A stretch of DNA of 64,000 nucleotides from Chryseolinea sp. H1M3-3. Its GTDB lineage: Bacteria; Bacteroidota; Bacteroidia; Cytophagales; Cyclobacteriaceae. The stretch covers positions 248,001-312,000 of the forward strand of contig NZ_JARKMY010000002.1 of NCBI RefSeq assembly GCF_029360725.1, in the 5' to 3' direction. Positions 34,404-43,246 of this stretch are shown here, piece by piece (position 1 is the first letter of the stretch; each line of letters begins with the position of its first letter). The notes under the pieces were generated by a model. It was not told the origin of the DNA. It did not search any database and saw only the letters and a program-made list of their open reading frames with translations. A program made the translations under genes and the position numbers.

Positions 34404-35225
34404 CTAACCCAGGTTTCCACCAATGCGGCTATATATCTTGCTGCCATGCCATTCAAGTTTTTCTCCTAAAACCATTCGCGATGCTTTTCTAACCTCTTTA
34501 AAACCATGATTGGTTAATAAGTCGACACCATGAAGATTGTCAGCGGGAATACAAATTTTTTTGGCTTCAGCAGTTCTATACTTCATCAATTCAAATCCGG
34601 CGGTATGGGTATCGGCAACCACTAGTCCTTCTCCTAATGTCGGCATATAAAAACCTTTTAATGCACGGTCCTCAAGAAACACAAGGCAACTTTCATAATG
34701 TTGTTCTAATAGTTTTTTCCTATTCTCGCCTGAAACGCGTCTGTCTAGTTGTAACAGATCTTTTTCTTTTTGTTTTTCAAACGGTTTGATTTCTTGAACG
34801 TCGAGGCCTGGTTTAGGCAAAGCTCCTTCGTCGAAAAATACATATTGTGTTTGCACTTCGAAGCCCAACTTTTTATAAACCGGTTCTCCGAGCGCAGTAG
34901 CTATAAGTAGAATTGTTTTGCACGGGGTATGTTGTACAAGTTCCACCAAAGCTTTAGTGAGTGCGGTACCAATACCGGCGTTTCTATATTGGGGGCTTAC
35001 AATAATGTGTGCTAACCATGCCGTATTCCCCAGAATAATGGCTGTCCCCATTCCTGCAGTTGTTCCATTCACGGTCGCTTTTAATGGGAAGCAAAAATCA
35101 GCAGCACAATAGTATTGGATAGAAGGAAAAATATCCGGCCAACCTTCGGGCTGTAAGCCGGGCACAGCTTCAAGGTCTGCGGATAGGAATTTTTCGATCT
35201 TAGGGGCTATTGATATCATGACCAT
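34404..35225 (-). CDS. GNAT-family acetyltransferase, two-domain
   Basis: The 273-residue protein has an N-terminal GNAT fold (about 30-145) with acetyl-CoA loop VSPQYRNAGIGTALTKALVELV and LLIATALGEPVYKKLGFE, then a second module (about 150-265) that resembles a degenerate GNAT or C-terminal domain (KDLLQLDRRVSGENRKKLLEQHYES, GLVVADTHTAGFELMKYRTAEA). Two-domain members act on unknown small molecules. Start choice: ATG 35225 (MVMISIAPKIEK) is the longest; ATG 35219 also fits. It has no obvious functional neighbour. Confidence 0.8.
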   Translation of the reverse strand: MVMISIAPKIEKFLSADLEAVPGLQPEGWPDIFPSIQYYCAADFCFPLKATVNGTTAGMGTAIILGNTAWLAHIIVSPQYRNAGIGTALTKALVELVQHTPCKTILLIATALGEPVYKKLGFEVQTQYVFFDEGALPKPGLDVQEIKPFEKQKEKDLLQLDRRVSGENRKKLLEQHYESCLVFLEDRALKGFYMPTLGEGLVVADTHTAGFELMKYRTAEAKKICIPADNLHGVDLLTNHGFKEVRKASRMVLGEKLEWHGSKIYSRIGGNLG

Positions 35226-35368
35226 GTCAGTTCTCAGGCAATTATGAGTTTTTTTGGAATTGGAAAATCAACCTTGCAAATGCTTTTCAAATACGATAAC
35301 GTCAGGTTGGGCTGCTTCTGTGTTTTCTCATGTTTCAAAATGACATTTGACTGTTTGATTGTTGGGGA

Positions 35369-35401
35369 TTTGTTTTAATTTTATTCGAGATGATTACTTT
35401 G
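35369..35401 (+). promoter_or_regulatory. Candidate promoter for the first universal stress protein gene
   Basis: TTTG at 35369-35372 and TTACTTTG at 35394-35401 (one mismatch to TAnnTTTG) are separated by 21 bases, within the range of Bacteroidota promoters. Transcription would start near 35407, giving a leader of about 19 bases before ATG 35426. Confidence 0.45.
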
Positions 35402-35425
35402 ATACGTTAAAAATAATTACCAACC

Positions 35426-36283
35426 ATGAAAAAAATCTTAGTTCCTACTGATTTTTCTAAACCTGCGATGATTGCTGCTGAGGTAGCTGCAGACATTGCG
35501 AGGAAAGCAAATGCTGAATTGATCTTCCTTCATGTGGCTGAAGAGGCTGTTGGAAATTCGATGAATGTTGAAGGTCAGGTTACAGCCGGTAGCGGTTGGG
35601 AAGAAAAACTCTATACGATGAAGCTCATTGAAAAAGCCAAAAAACAAATGGCTAAGCTTGTGGAAGATACAAAATTCGAGGGGGTAAAAGTAAAACAGGA
35701 GCTTCGTCTTGGTTCGCCATATCATGGAATGAACACGATCATTACCGAAAAGAAAGTTGATTTGGTGGTAATGGGCACAGCGGGACGTTCAGACTTGGAG
35801 CAAATGATCATCGGTTCAAATACAGAGAAGGTAGTTCGGATGTCTCACTGCCCTGTGTTGACCATGCACTCCAAACCAGCCAGCAAAGATTTTAAAGACA
35901 TTGTTTACGCAACCTCAATGGATAAAGACGAGGAAGTCTTTTCTCGCATTGTCCGAACCACGCAAAAGCTATACGATTCAACAATACACCTTGTGCGGAT
36001 TAACACGCCCGGTAACTTTCAGCGCGATGTGGTGGTAAAAAAATATATGCAGGATTTTGCCAGGAAGCTGCAACTAAAGAATTTTACCATTAATGTATTC
36101 AATGATGTAAGCGAGGAGGAAGGTATAATTTATTTTGCAGATAGCATTAATGCCGATCTTATAGCCATGGCAACCCATGGTCGTACAGGGTTTGCCCATG
36201 TGCTGGCTGGCAGTATTGCAGAAGATGTAGTAAGCCACTCGAAACGGCCGGTGCTTACCTTTGTAACGCAGCACAAAAAATAA
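35426..36283 (+). CDS. Universal stress protein, two Usp domains
   Basis: The 285-residue cytoplasmic protein has two Usp (adenine-nucleotide-binding Rossmann-like) domains. Domain 1 starts MKKILVPTDFSKPAMIAAE and has the ATP-binding loop VMGTAGRSDLEQMIIGSNTEKV. Domain 2 (from about 155) is less regular at its start (FKDIVYATSMDKDEEV) but ends with a full loop, MATHGRTGFAHVLAGSIAEDV. Such proteins bind ATP and are induced in stress. A second tandem-Usp gene lies at 46335. It is followed by a strong terminator. Confidence 0.93.
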   Translation: MKKILVPTDFSKPAMIAAEVAADIARKANAELIFLHVAEEAVGNSMNVEGQVTAGSGWEEKLYTMKLIEKAKKQMAKLVEDTKFEGVKVKQELRLGSPYHGMNTIITEKKVDLVVMGTAGRSDLEQMIIGSNTEKVVRMSHCPVLTMHSKPASKDFKDIVYATSMDKDEEVFSRIVRTTQKLYDSTIHLVRINTPGNFQRDVVVKKYMQDFARKLQLKNFTINVFNDVSEEEGIIYFADSINADLIAMATHGRTGFAHVLAGSIAEDVVSHSKRPVLTFVTQHKK

Positions 36284-36315
36284 TCGCGATTTATAAACCA
36301 ATATTTTAAAGACAG

Positions 36316-36340
36316 AGCCCAGTACAAGCTGGGCTTTTTA
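36316..36340 (+). terminator. Rho-independent terminator after the Usp gene
   Basis: AGCCCAG at 36316-36322 pairs perfectly with CTGGGCT at 36329-36335 around a 6-base loop, followed by a T tract (TTTT, then A and T-rich). Confidence 0.85.
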
Positions 36341-36356
36341 TTTTTATTTTTCGGTA

Positions 36357-37148
36357 ATGGATTATTATCAAATTTTAGGTGTAACGTATGCTGCCAGTCA
36401 ACAGGAAATAAAGCGCGCATACAGGAAGCTAGCAGTAATATACCACCCTGATAAAAATCCCGATCCAGCGGCGGAAAACATCTTTAAAAATATAAATGAA
36501 GCTTACGATGTATTGAGCGATCCAGCGAAGAAGAGCAGGTACGATCAACGTTTTCAGTCCTCATTTTCCGAGCCCACCTATGAAGAACCGCCGCCGCGAC
36601 CCCGCGACCCCGCTTATCGGGCAACCCGTCCAAAAGTTTATCACAAGAGCGACCGGGAACGGTTGAAAGACTTGATGAAGATGTATATGCCGTGGGCAAA
36701 GCGGATTACTCAAATTTCTTTTGGTTTTTCGCTATTGATTTTGGTCGACTTTGTCTTACCGCTAAAAATTGCACATCATAAAATTATTGAGACAAACGTG
36801 CGCAGAACATACTCTCGAAATTATGCTACAACGTGGTGGATAATGAAAACGGATGGGGGACACACAATTGATCTTCCGTACGAATTTTCAGATCACTTTG
36901 CTACTGGCCGGGAAGTGGATATATCCACCACCCGACTATTTGATGTTCCGCGAAAGGTAGAATCCGAGACATTGGCCGTCCGACTTAAAAAATCTATTTA
37001 TGGCAATTTTCTTTTTGCGCCAATTGCATTGCTTTTTTTTTCAACCATTGGACTGTTCTTTCGAAAAAATATTGAAGTCGGATTCAATCTTAGTGTAGTG
37101 AGTTGCTTAATTTTGATTTTTACAGGTATATTAATTCTAATGCTGTAG
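36357..37148 (+). CDS. Membrane-anchored J-domain protein
   Basis: Residues 1-65 form a canonical J domain: [19 protein letters not shown], then the HPD motif in [12 protein letters not shown], ending [14 protein letters not shown] proline-rich linker ([14 protein letters not shown]) leads to a domain with one transmembrane helix at about 125-142 ([16 protein letters not shown]) and two more at the C-terminus (about 215-263, [15 protein letters not shown] and [17 protein letters not shown]). It should stimulate a DnaK ATPase at the membrane. The 263-residue length and the lack of a zinc-finger or CTD domain set it apart from DnaJ. The eIF1-like gene follows 2 bases later. Confidence 0.85.
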   Translation: MDYYQILGVTYAASQQEIKRAYRKLAVIYHPDKNPDPAAENIFKNINEAYDVLSDPAKKSRYDQRFQSSFSEPTYEEPPPRPRDPAYRATRPKVYHKSDRERLKDLMKMYMPWAKRITQISFGFSLLILVDFVLPLKIAHHKIIETNVRRTYSRNYATTWWIMKTDGGHTIDLPYEFSDHFATGREVDISTTRLFDVPRKVESETLAVRLKKSIYGNFLFAPIALLFFSTIGLFFRKNIEVGFNLSVVSCLILIFTGILILML

Positions 37149-37150
37149 TT

Positions 37151-37498
37151 ATGGCGAAATCTAACGACTGGAAAAAAAGAGAAGGAGTAGTTTACTCTAC
37201 AAGTTCAGAATTTCAATTTAATTATGGGCAACCTGATCACTCCTCTACGCTACCGCCACAGCAGCAGAATTTTAAAGTGTTGCTCGATAAGAGCATGCGG
37301 GCAGGTAAGCAAGTAACGCTCGTGACTGGTTTTATTGGAACACCTGACGACCTGGAGAAACTAGGAAAAATGTTGAAATCAAAATGTGGTGTTGGGGGCT
37401 CTGTCAAAGATGGAGAAGTTCTTATTCAAGGTGATCATCGGGATAAAATCGTTCAGATCTTACAGAAAGAGGGCTACAAAGTGAAGCGGGTAGGGTAG
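37151..37498 (+). CDS. SUI1/eIF1-like translation initiation factor family protein
   Basis: The 115-residue protein has the SUI1 fold in its C-terminal two-thirds: VLLDKSMRAGKQVTLVTGF, GTPDDLEKLGKMLKSKCGVGGSVKDGEVLIQGDH, KIVQILQKEGYKVKRVG. These correspond to YciH-type bacterial SUI1 proteins, whose role in start-codon selection is not settled. ATG 37151 (MAKSNDWKKREGVVYST) is chosen; the upstream in-frame ATG at 37103 is inside the J-protein gene. It starts 2 bases after that gene ends, so they are likely translationally coupled. Confidence 0.9.
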   Translation: MAKSNDWKKREGVVYSTSSEFQFNYGQPDHSSTLPPQQQNFKVLLDKSMRAGKQVTLVTGFIGTPDDLEKLGKMLKSKCGVGGSVKDGEVLIQGDHRDKIVQILQKEGYKVKRVG

Positions 37499-37526
37499 CG
37501 GTATTAACTTAATTACATAACTTTTT

Positions 37527-38264
37527 TTACCTGCCGATCCACAATCTAAACTCGGGTGCTGTTTCTTTGCTAACGTGAATTTCTTCTTTCATTTCGGGTT
37601 TTAAAAATATCCGTATTTTACCATTGTCTGATTTAAAACGATCGATGGCTTTCAACTGTGCAATGAACTTGCGATTGATACGGAAAAATTTTGCTTTATC
37701 TAATATCCCTTCCATCTCGGTTAATGTCTTATCGAGAATCAGTTGCCGGCCGGAGAAATCGCGAACGAAAACAATCTTGTGTTCTGTGAAAAAGTAGGCG
37801 GCTTCGTCAGTGTCAAAAGCAATAAATTCAGTTCCCTTTTTTCCAATGATACGCTGCTTGTGTTGTTCTGGGTGAATCACATTCAAATCGTTACCATGTA
37901 AAAAATGATTTTGCAAATTTTTTATTTTTTCTAAAGATCGTTTTAGCTTCTCTTCGGTGACGGGTTTTAACAGGTAATCGATAGAATTAAATTCAAAACT
38001 CTCCAGCAAATACTTGTCGTATGCAGTGGTAAAGATCACGGGAAATTTCACTGGAAGTATCCTGAAAATCTCAAATGAATAGTCGTCAGAGAGCTGAATA
38101 TCTACAAACGCCACATCGGGATGTTTATGGCTATTGAACCATTGAATACTATCTTTTACACTTCCAAGTCTTGCAACGATCGACGCATCAGGTTGTAACT
38201 TTTTGATCATGTCCTCAAGCTTAGCGCGGGCGGGTAGTTCGTCTTCAATGATAAGTACGCGCAT
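37527..38264 (-). CDS. LytTR-family response regulator
   Basis: The 245-residue protein has a receiver domain (residues about 1-125: VLIIEDELPARAKLEDMI, phosphorylation site D56 in VAFVDIQLSDDY, and the switch TTAYDKYLL) and a C-terminal LytTR DNA-binding domain (about 145-245: FIAFDTDEAAYFFTEHKIVFVRDFSGRQ, with ETAPEFRLWIGR at the end). It pairs with the LytS-like kinase encoded upstream, 2 bases away. ATG 38264 follows the kinase stop at 38267; a GTG at 38270 is an alternative start. Targets unknown. Confidence 0.93.
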   Translation of the reverse strand: MRVLIIEDELPARAKLEDMIKKLQPDASIVARLGSVKDSIQWFNSHKHPDVAFVDIQLSDDYSFEIFRILPVKFPVIFTTAYDKYLLESFEFNSIDYLLKPVTEEKLKRSLEKIKNLQNHFLHGNDLNVIHPEQHKQRIIGKKGTEFIAFDTDEAAYFFTEHKIVFVRDFSGRQLILDKTLTEMEGILDKAKFFRINRKFIAQLKAIDRFKSDNGKIRIFLKPEMKEEIHVSKETAPEFRLWIGR

Positions 38265-38266
38265 AG

Positions 38267-39325
38267 TCACGAGTGAATAGGGATTAACGGAATCGAAATT
38301 ATAAATTTATTTTCCTGGACGCCGGCGCTGATACACTTGCCTGTTAGAATCTTAAATCGCTCTTCGAGGTTTTTAAGACCAATTTTGGAGGATCGCTGAA
38401 GCGTTCGTCTTTGCTGGATCGTGTTGGCAATAAACAAATTTCCATCGCGAACATCCATATCTATTTCGAGCGGTGATTGTTCGCTCAGCTCATTATGTTT
38501 TACGGCATTTTCAAACGCTACGAAAACTGAGGTCGGAGGAATTAAATATTCTTTTTCAATGCTGCCGTTGAAATGTTTTCTGATATGCAGGGCCTCACCA
38601 AAACGAAGGTGTAGCAGGTCTGTATATTTATGCGTAAACGAGAGTTCGTCCTCCAGTAAGACTAAACTCTGTTCCTTTTGTGCGAGTATATACCTGTAAA
38701 CTTCCGCCAAATTTTCCGTAAAGGAAGACGCTTTCGAGCTATCATTTGTAATGAGATAGGTAAGCGTATTGAGAGAGTTAAACATAAAGTGAGGATCGAT
38801 TTGGTTTTTTAACGCAGAAAGTTCAGCTTCTGCTTTTGCTCTTAAGAGTTGGGCATTTTTTAGTTGCTCACTTTGCTGTTCCTTCATCATGAACACAGTC
38901 TCGTAAACATGGGTGACAAACAAAACACAAATCACGTTCACCAGCGTGACGATTAAAATGGTATCCCATTTTATACTATCAAAGTTGGCCCATTGATACC
39001 ACACGCAAAGCCATGCTACCGTCAGCGGCGAAGTGTAAAATACATTGTTCAGACAGAGCAAGATCAACTTTTCGATTGGCTTGTCGAACCATGTAAAACG
39101 CCGCCGTGTTCTGAATAACAAGTATCGGTTGCCTTGCCATATCAGGGTAGCTAATGCGATAAAGTAGAGATAGCCTCCCCAGTACAAGCCATCTGTAAAT
39201 CTCAGGTTTCCGAAGAGCCCGGTGAGGTTAGGAATCACCATACCGAACAACGGAATGCCAATTAATCTCATGAGATTATCGTTCAATTTGACATCATGAG
39301 AATATTGGTTTGTTACATCGGACAT
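38267..39325 (-). CDS. LytS/YehU-type membrane histidine kinase
   Basis: The 352-residue sensor has four transmembrane helices (about 20-35, 40-58, 85-110, 115-140) and then a cytoplasmic His_kinase domain: the phospho-accepting H in LKNQIDPHFMFNSLNTLTYL, with a coil before it (QSEQLKNAQLLRAKAEAELSAL), and the ATPase region (VFVAFENAVKHN, IGLKNLEERFKILTG). This is the LytS-type class which partners with LytTR regulators. The next gene is that partner. It is convergent with the SUI1 gene's strand order and divergent from DUF1761. Stimulus unknown. Confidence 0.93.
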   Translation of the reverse strand: MSDVTNQYSHDVKLNDNLMRLIGIPLFGMVIPNLTGLFGNLRFTDGLYWGGYLYFIALATLIWQGNRYLLFRTRRRFTWFDKPIEKLILLCLNNVFYTSPLTVAWLCVWYQWANFDSIKWDTILIVTLVNVICVLFVTHVYETVFMMKEQQSEQLKNAQLLRAKAEAELSALKNQIDPHFMFNSLNTLTYLITNDSSKASSFTENLAEVYRYILAQKEQSLVLLEDELSFTHKYTDLLHLRFGEALHIRKHFNGSIEKEYLIPPTSVFVAFENAVKHNELSEQSPLEIDMDVRDGNLFIANTIQQRRTLQRSSKIGLKNLEERFKILTGKCISAGVQENKFIISIPLIPIHS

Positions 39326-39484
39326 GATGGTGGTTCAGGATGAAATTTTTCCGCTTCGGTAAAGCTGCCAGGTTTCGTATCAACAAAGTTCGCAATTTGA
39401 TGGACGTGAAAGAGATCCCGTGTAATAAAAAAATGGATGGGATGCTTCTCATAAGTATAAAATAGCAACAACAAACGAGTCACT

Positions 39485-39886
39485 ATGGACGTTCAGCTAA
39501 ACTTTCTTGCCATCTTCGTCGCGGCGCTTTCAACTTTTCTTATTGGCGGAGTCTGGTATTCTCCTGCAGTCTTCGGCAAGGCCTGGATGCGTGAAAATGG
39601 ATTTACAGAAGAAAGCATGAAAGGAGGCAACATGGCTAAAATTTTCGGGCTGACATTCTTCTTGGGATTAATCGCTGCCGTGAACCTGGCCATGTTTATG
39701 GGGCCCGAGAATAAGCCATTCATGGGTGCACTCTGGGGATTTCTTGCAGGCTTTGGCTGGGTTGCAACATTCGTTGGAACGCATTATTTGTTCGAACGAA
39801 AATCATTTAAATTATTCTTAATCAATGCGGGATATAGCATCGTCGCATTGACCGTGATGGGAGCGATTATTGCCGCGTGGAAGTAA
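39485..39886 (+). CDS. DUF1761 membrane protein
   Basis: The 133-residue protein has four helices: LNFLAIFVAALSTFLIGGVWYS, FGLTFFLGLIAAVNLAMFM, PFMGALWGFLAGFGWVATFVG, and LFLINAGYSIVALTVMGAIIA. The conserved GGVWYSPAVFGKAWMRENG block is characteristic of DUF1761, a family of unknown function. Its last bases overlap an alternative GTG start of the next gene. It is preceded by a 159-base divergent gap with no recognised promoter. Confidence 0.88.
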   Translation: MDVQLNFLAIFVAALSTFLIGGVWYSPAVFGKAWMRENGFTEESMKGGNMAKIFGLTFFLGLIAAVNLAMFMGPENKPFMGALWGFLAGFGWVATFVGTHYLFERKSFKLFLINAGYSIVALTVMGAIIAAWK

Positions 39887-39900
39887 AACACCCCTCGATA

Positions 39901-40389
39901 ATGTTAAATTTTGCTTCAGTACTCAAACCTCGACCGGTAAATCAAAAAATGCGTTTTGTCGAATCTTCGATTGTCATCAATAAGTCACCGGGTATGGTGC
40001 TCAGTGCTTTTACGAATCAGTACCATCTTAAAAACTGGTGGGGTGTTGAACGGTCTTTGATCGACTTAAAGAAAGGTGGCCTTTATGCGTTGGTTTGGCA
40101 ATCCAACAATGCCATGGATTTTGTTTCTACAGGAATCGTTGCTGAATATTTACCCGAGTGCCAATTGAAACTTGAGAACGTAGCTTACTTTAACCCCTAT
40201 CGGCCCGTTTTCGGGCCCATGGAATTAATGGTTCTGACCACGCCAGAAGATATAGGCACTACGTTAACGGTCGTTCAAAACGGCTACCAGTACGGACCCC
40301 ATTGGGATTGGTACTACAATGTGGTCAAAGACGCTTGGCCACAGACCCTTGTTAAAATCAAAGATTATCTGGAAAAGCTTAGTGACTGA
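39901..40389 (+). CDS. SRPBCC/AHSA1-type domain protein
   Basis: The 162-residue product is one SRPBCC (Bet v1-like) domain of the AHSA1 (activator of Hsp90 ATPase) type: FVESSIVINKSPGMVLSAFTNQYHLKNWWGVERS at the N-terminus, LKKGGLYALVWQSNNAMD, LENVAYFNPYRPVFGPMELMVLTT, and the C-terminal helix GPHWDWYYNVVKDAWPQTLVKIKDYLEKL. Such domains bind hydrophobic ligands or help protein folding. Start is uncertain: ATG 39901 is used, with GTG 39877 (overlapping DUF1761) and ATG 39949 as alternatives. It is followed by nuoA after about 67 bases. Confidence 0.85.
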   Translation: MLNFASVLKPRPVNQKMRFVESSIVINKSPGMVLSAFTNQYHLKNWWGVERSLIDLKKGGLYALVWQSNNAMDFVSTGIVAEYLPECQLKLENVAYFNPYRPVFGPMELMVLTTPEDIGTTLTVVQNGYQYGPHWDWYYNVVKDAWPQTLVKIKDYLEKLSD

Positions 40390-40442
40390 TCCGCCAGTTT
40401 GAGAAACCTTTAATGCAAACGGCAAACCCTGGAACTTTTATT

Positions 40443-40450
40443 TATCTTCG
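40443..40450 (+). promoter_or_regulatory. Candidate -7 promoter box for nuoA
   Basis: TATCTTCG matches TAnnTTTG with one change. It ends 6 bases before the nuoA ATG at 40457, so the transcript would have almost no leader, as for guaA. A TTTG at 40398 is too far (about 41 bases) to act as a normal -33 element. Confidence 0.4.
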
Positions 40451-40456
40451 CCCCCT

Positions 40457-40945
40457 ATGGATCAGCAACAATATTTGTCTGCTTTCGGCGAAGTACTTTT
40501 GTTTATTCTGGCAGGAGTAATTTTCATTCTGGTTACATTATTTGTTTCAAAGCTTATTCGTCCCAGTCGTCCGAATCCTGAAAAACTTTCTACTTACGAA
40601 AGCGGGGAGGAGGCGGTAAGTTCAGCTTGGTCACAATTCAACATTCGTTTTTATATTATTGCGCTGATCTTCCTTTTATTCGAAGTGGAAATCGTTTTTC
40701 TCTTTCCGTGGTCTACTGTTTTCGCAAACGAGACGTTGATTAAGGAAACCAAGGGATTGTGGGGATGGTTTTCATTTGTGGAAATGGTAATCTTCATTCT
40801 GGTTTTGGCTTTAGGTCTGGCCTATGCCTGGGTAAAGGGTCACCTGGATTGGATTAAACCAGACCCTAAACCGACGCGGTTTTCATCTCCTGTTCCTAAA
40901 GAGCATTATCATGCAATCAATGAAAAATATAAATCCTCCAAATAA
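40457..40945 (+). CDS. nuoA: NADH-quinone oxidoreductase subunit A
   Basis: The 162-residue membrane subunit of complex I has three helices: [56 protein letters not shown], and [28 protein letters not shown]. The conserved [20 protein letters not shown] loop and [12 protein letters not shown] are diagnostic. It opens the run nuoA-nuoB-nuoC-nuoD, which is normal at the 5' end of nuo operons. Its length is a little more than E. coli NuoA because of a longer C-terminal tail. Confidence 0.95.
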   Translation: MDQQQYLSAFGEVLLFILAGVIFILVTLFVSKLIRPSRPNPEKLSTYESGEEAVSSAWSQFNIRFYIIALIFLLFEVEIVFLFPWSTVFANETLIKETKGLWGWFSFVEMVIFILVLALGLAYAWVKGHLDWIKPDPKPTRFSSPVPKEHYHAINEKYKSSK

Positions 40946-40956
40946 CTTTTGTCAAC

Positions 40957-41490
40957 ATGGGACTACTGGATCAGCGATTTGAGCACGGTGGCGTCATTGT
41001 TACGCGGTTGGATGACCTGTTGAATTGGGCCCGATTGTCCTCCATGTTCCCTATGACGTTCGGACTGGCATGCTGCGCAATAGAGTTTATGAGCACCGGC
41101 ACAACAGTATATGATATGGACCGGTTCGGTATGGCACCCCGGGCAAGTCCACGGCAAGCAGATGTGATGATCGTTGCTGGGACCGTCACATTTAAAATGG
41201 CTGACAGGATCAAGCGGCTGTATGAACAAATGGCCGAGCCGCGTTACGTAATTTCAATGGGTTCATGCTCAAACTGTGGTGGCCCTTATTGGCAGCATGG
41301 ATACCATGTTGTAAAAGGTGTCGACCGAATTATTCCAGTCGATGTCTATGTGCCTGGATGTCCCCCCAGACCTGAGGCGCTCATTGGCGGTTTTCTGAAA
41401 CTTCAGGAAAAAATACGGAGTGAAAGTTTGATGGCTCCGAAGGCGATAGAAAATTTGCTGCAAAATAAAAATCAACAAATAAATGCTTGA
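40957..41490 (+). CDS. nuoB: NADH-quinone oxidoreductase subunit B
   Basis: The 177-residue peripheral-arm subunit carries the terminal [4Fe-4S] cluster N2, which passes electrons to quinone. The ligand cysteines are visible in [12 protein letters not shown] (tandem CC), [10 protein letters not shown], and [16 protein letters not shown]. It begins [26 protein letters not shown]. It lies 11 bases after nuoA, and its C-terminus (NKNQQINA) overlaps nuoC by 8 bases, so translation is probably coupled. Confidence 0.97.
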   Translation: MGLLDQRFEHGGVIVTRLDDLLNWARLSSMFPMTFGLACCAIEFMSTGTTVYDMDRFGMAPRASPRQADVMIVAGTVTFKMADRIKRLYEQMAEPRYVISMGSCSNCGGPYWQHGYHVVKGVDRIIPVDVYVPGCPPRPEALIGGFLKLQEKIRSESLMAPKAIENLLQNKNQQINA

Positions 41491-41959
41491 TCAATTCTTG
41501 TCGCTCTTAAGCCCAGTTTGCCAGAGCGAACCATTGGCTGACGATGCTTCGTCTCCCCAGGCTATTAAAATTGCTACGCAGGATTTGGTAAAGGTGATGG
41601 ATACATTGTATCATAATGAGCAAACTTATTTTGACATGCTCTCATGTATTACCGGTATCGATAATGGGCCGCAAGCGGGGACGATGGAGGTTGTTTATAA
41701 TCTTTACTCAATTCCATTTAATTATCACCTGATGATAAAAGTGATGTTGCCAAGGGAGAGACCTGCGATAGATTCAGTTAGTCACCTGTGGAAGACGGGT
41801 AACTGGCAGGAACGTGAAATTTTTGATATGTACGGAATTCATTTTAATAATCATCCTGATCTCCGCCGAATTCTAATGCCGGCCGACTGGCAGGGGTATC
41901 CGTTGCGAAAAGATTATAAGCACCAGGACTATTATCGCGACATTAAAATTGAATATTAA
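41483..41959 (+). CDS. nuoC: NADH-quinone oxidoreductase subunit C
   Basis: The 158-residue subunit (30 kDa type) contains the conserved segments [61 protein letters not shown] and the C-terminal [17 protein letters not shown]. It is a separate NuoC rather than a NuoCD fusion. It overlaps nuoB by 8 bases and is followed by nuoD after 18 bases. Confidence 0.95.
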   Translation: MLDQFLSLLSPVCQSEPLADDASSPQAIKIATQDLVKVMDTLYHNEQTYFDMLSCITGIDNGPQAGTMEVVYNLYSIPFNYHLMIKVMLPRERPAIDSVSHLWKTGNWQEREIFDMYGIHFNNHPDLRRILMPADWQGYPLRKDYKHQDYYRDIKIEY

Positions 41960-41977
41960 CGCTCTGACGCCCGACGA

Positions 41978-43198
41978 ATGCCAACGGATCAAATTCAATA
42001 TAAATCACATCCAGATAATTTAATTTTATCCGAGCCCAATAAATTTAAACCTGGCACACTGCGGTCGGAAGAGATGATTATCAATCTCGGCCCACAACAT
42101 CCATCTACGCACGGTGTTTTACGACTCGAAGTATTGATGGATGGAGAAATCGTGAAAGAGGTGGTTCCTCATATTGGGTACCTCCACCGTTGCTTCGAAA
42201 AGCATGCAGAGAATCTTCCGTACAATCAAATAATTCCTTTTGTCGACAGGTTAGACTATGTAGCGTCTATGAACAGTGAGCATGCGTATGCCCTGGGCGT
42301 TGAACGCATGCTTGGCATTGAACATCAAATTCCAAAACGAGTGGAGTATATCCGTGTGTTAGTTGCAGAATTGAATCGCATTGCCTCGCATTTTATTGCA
42401 ATCGGAACCTATGGAATGGACATAGGAGCTTTCTCTCCTTTTTTCTGGCTAATGCGCGACCGAGAGCATATCCTGAGATTACTGGAATGGGCTTCAGGCG
42501 CACGGTTGTTATACAATTATATGTGGATTGGCGGATTGTTCTATGATGTGCCGGTGGGGTTTGAGGAGCGTTGTCTTGAATTCGTCAATTATATCAAACC
42601 AAAATTAAAAGAGTTGAATACGGTTTTGATCGAGAATAAAATATTTGTGGAACGAACGGCAAATGTAGGTGTCTTGCCGCTCGACCTGGCCATTAACTGC
42701 GGGGTTACCGGGCCGATGCTTCGGGCATCTGGGCTGCGTTTCGATTTGCGTAAAGTTGATGGTTATTCGGTGTACCCGGATTTGGATTTCAATATTCCTA
42801 TAGGTGAAGGTAAAATGGGTAAAACCGGAGACTGCTGGGATCGGACGCAGGTTCGTGTTGAAGAAATGTATGAATCGCTAAAAATCATCGAGCAGTGTTT
42901 GGATAAACTGACGAAAGAGCATAAGCGCACCCGGGATTTTGATCCGCAAGCGTTAGTTCCAAAAAAGATAAGGCCAAAGGCGCAGGATATGTATGTACGC
43001 GCAGAGATACCGAAAGGAGAACTGGGTTTTTTCTTTAGGGCTGACGGCAAAAGTGATATCCCGTTCCGTTGTAAATGCAGGTCATGCAGCTTTGTAAACC
43101 TTTCAGTTCTTCCCGAAATTGCCAAAGGAATACTAATCGCTGACTTAATTGCCATATTGGGTACGATTGATGTAGTGATGGGAGAAGTCGACCGATGA
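41978..43198 (+). CDS. nuoD: NADH-quinone oxidoreductase subunit D
   Basis: The 406-residue 49-kDa-type subunit, which lines the quinone site with NuoB, has the family marks [73 protein letters not shown] and the C-terminus ending [12 protein letters not shown]. Complete. It is the last nuo gene in the window; nuoE and the rest are absent and an unrelated gene (nnr) follows after 48 bases. Confidence 0.97.
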   Translation: MPTDQIQYKSHPDNLILSEPNKFKPGTLRSEEMIINLGPQHPSTHGVLRLEVLMDGEIVKEVVPHIGYLHRCFEKHAENLPYNQIIPFVDRLDYVASMNSEHAYALGVERMLGIEHQIPKRVEYIRVLVAELNRIASHFIAIGTYGMDIGAFSPFFWLMRDREHILRLLEWASGARLLYNYMWIGGLFYDVPVGFEERCLEFVNYIKPKLKELNTVLIENKIFVERTANVGVLPLDLAINCGVTGPMLRASGLRFDLRKVDGYSVYPDLDFNIPIGEGKMGKTGDCWDRTQVRVEEMYESLKIIEQCLDKLTKEHKRTRDFDPQALVPKKIRPKAQDMYVRAEIPKGELGFFFRADGKSDIPFRCKCRSCSFVNLSVLPEIAKGILIADLIAILGTIDVVMGEVDR

Positions 43199-43246
43199 TT
43201 TGAAAGAATGCCGTATCCTGTTAACTTTTGATTATTAACGTCGTCC

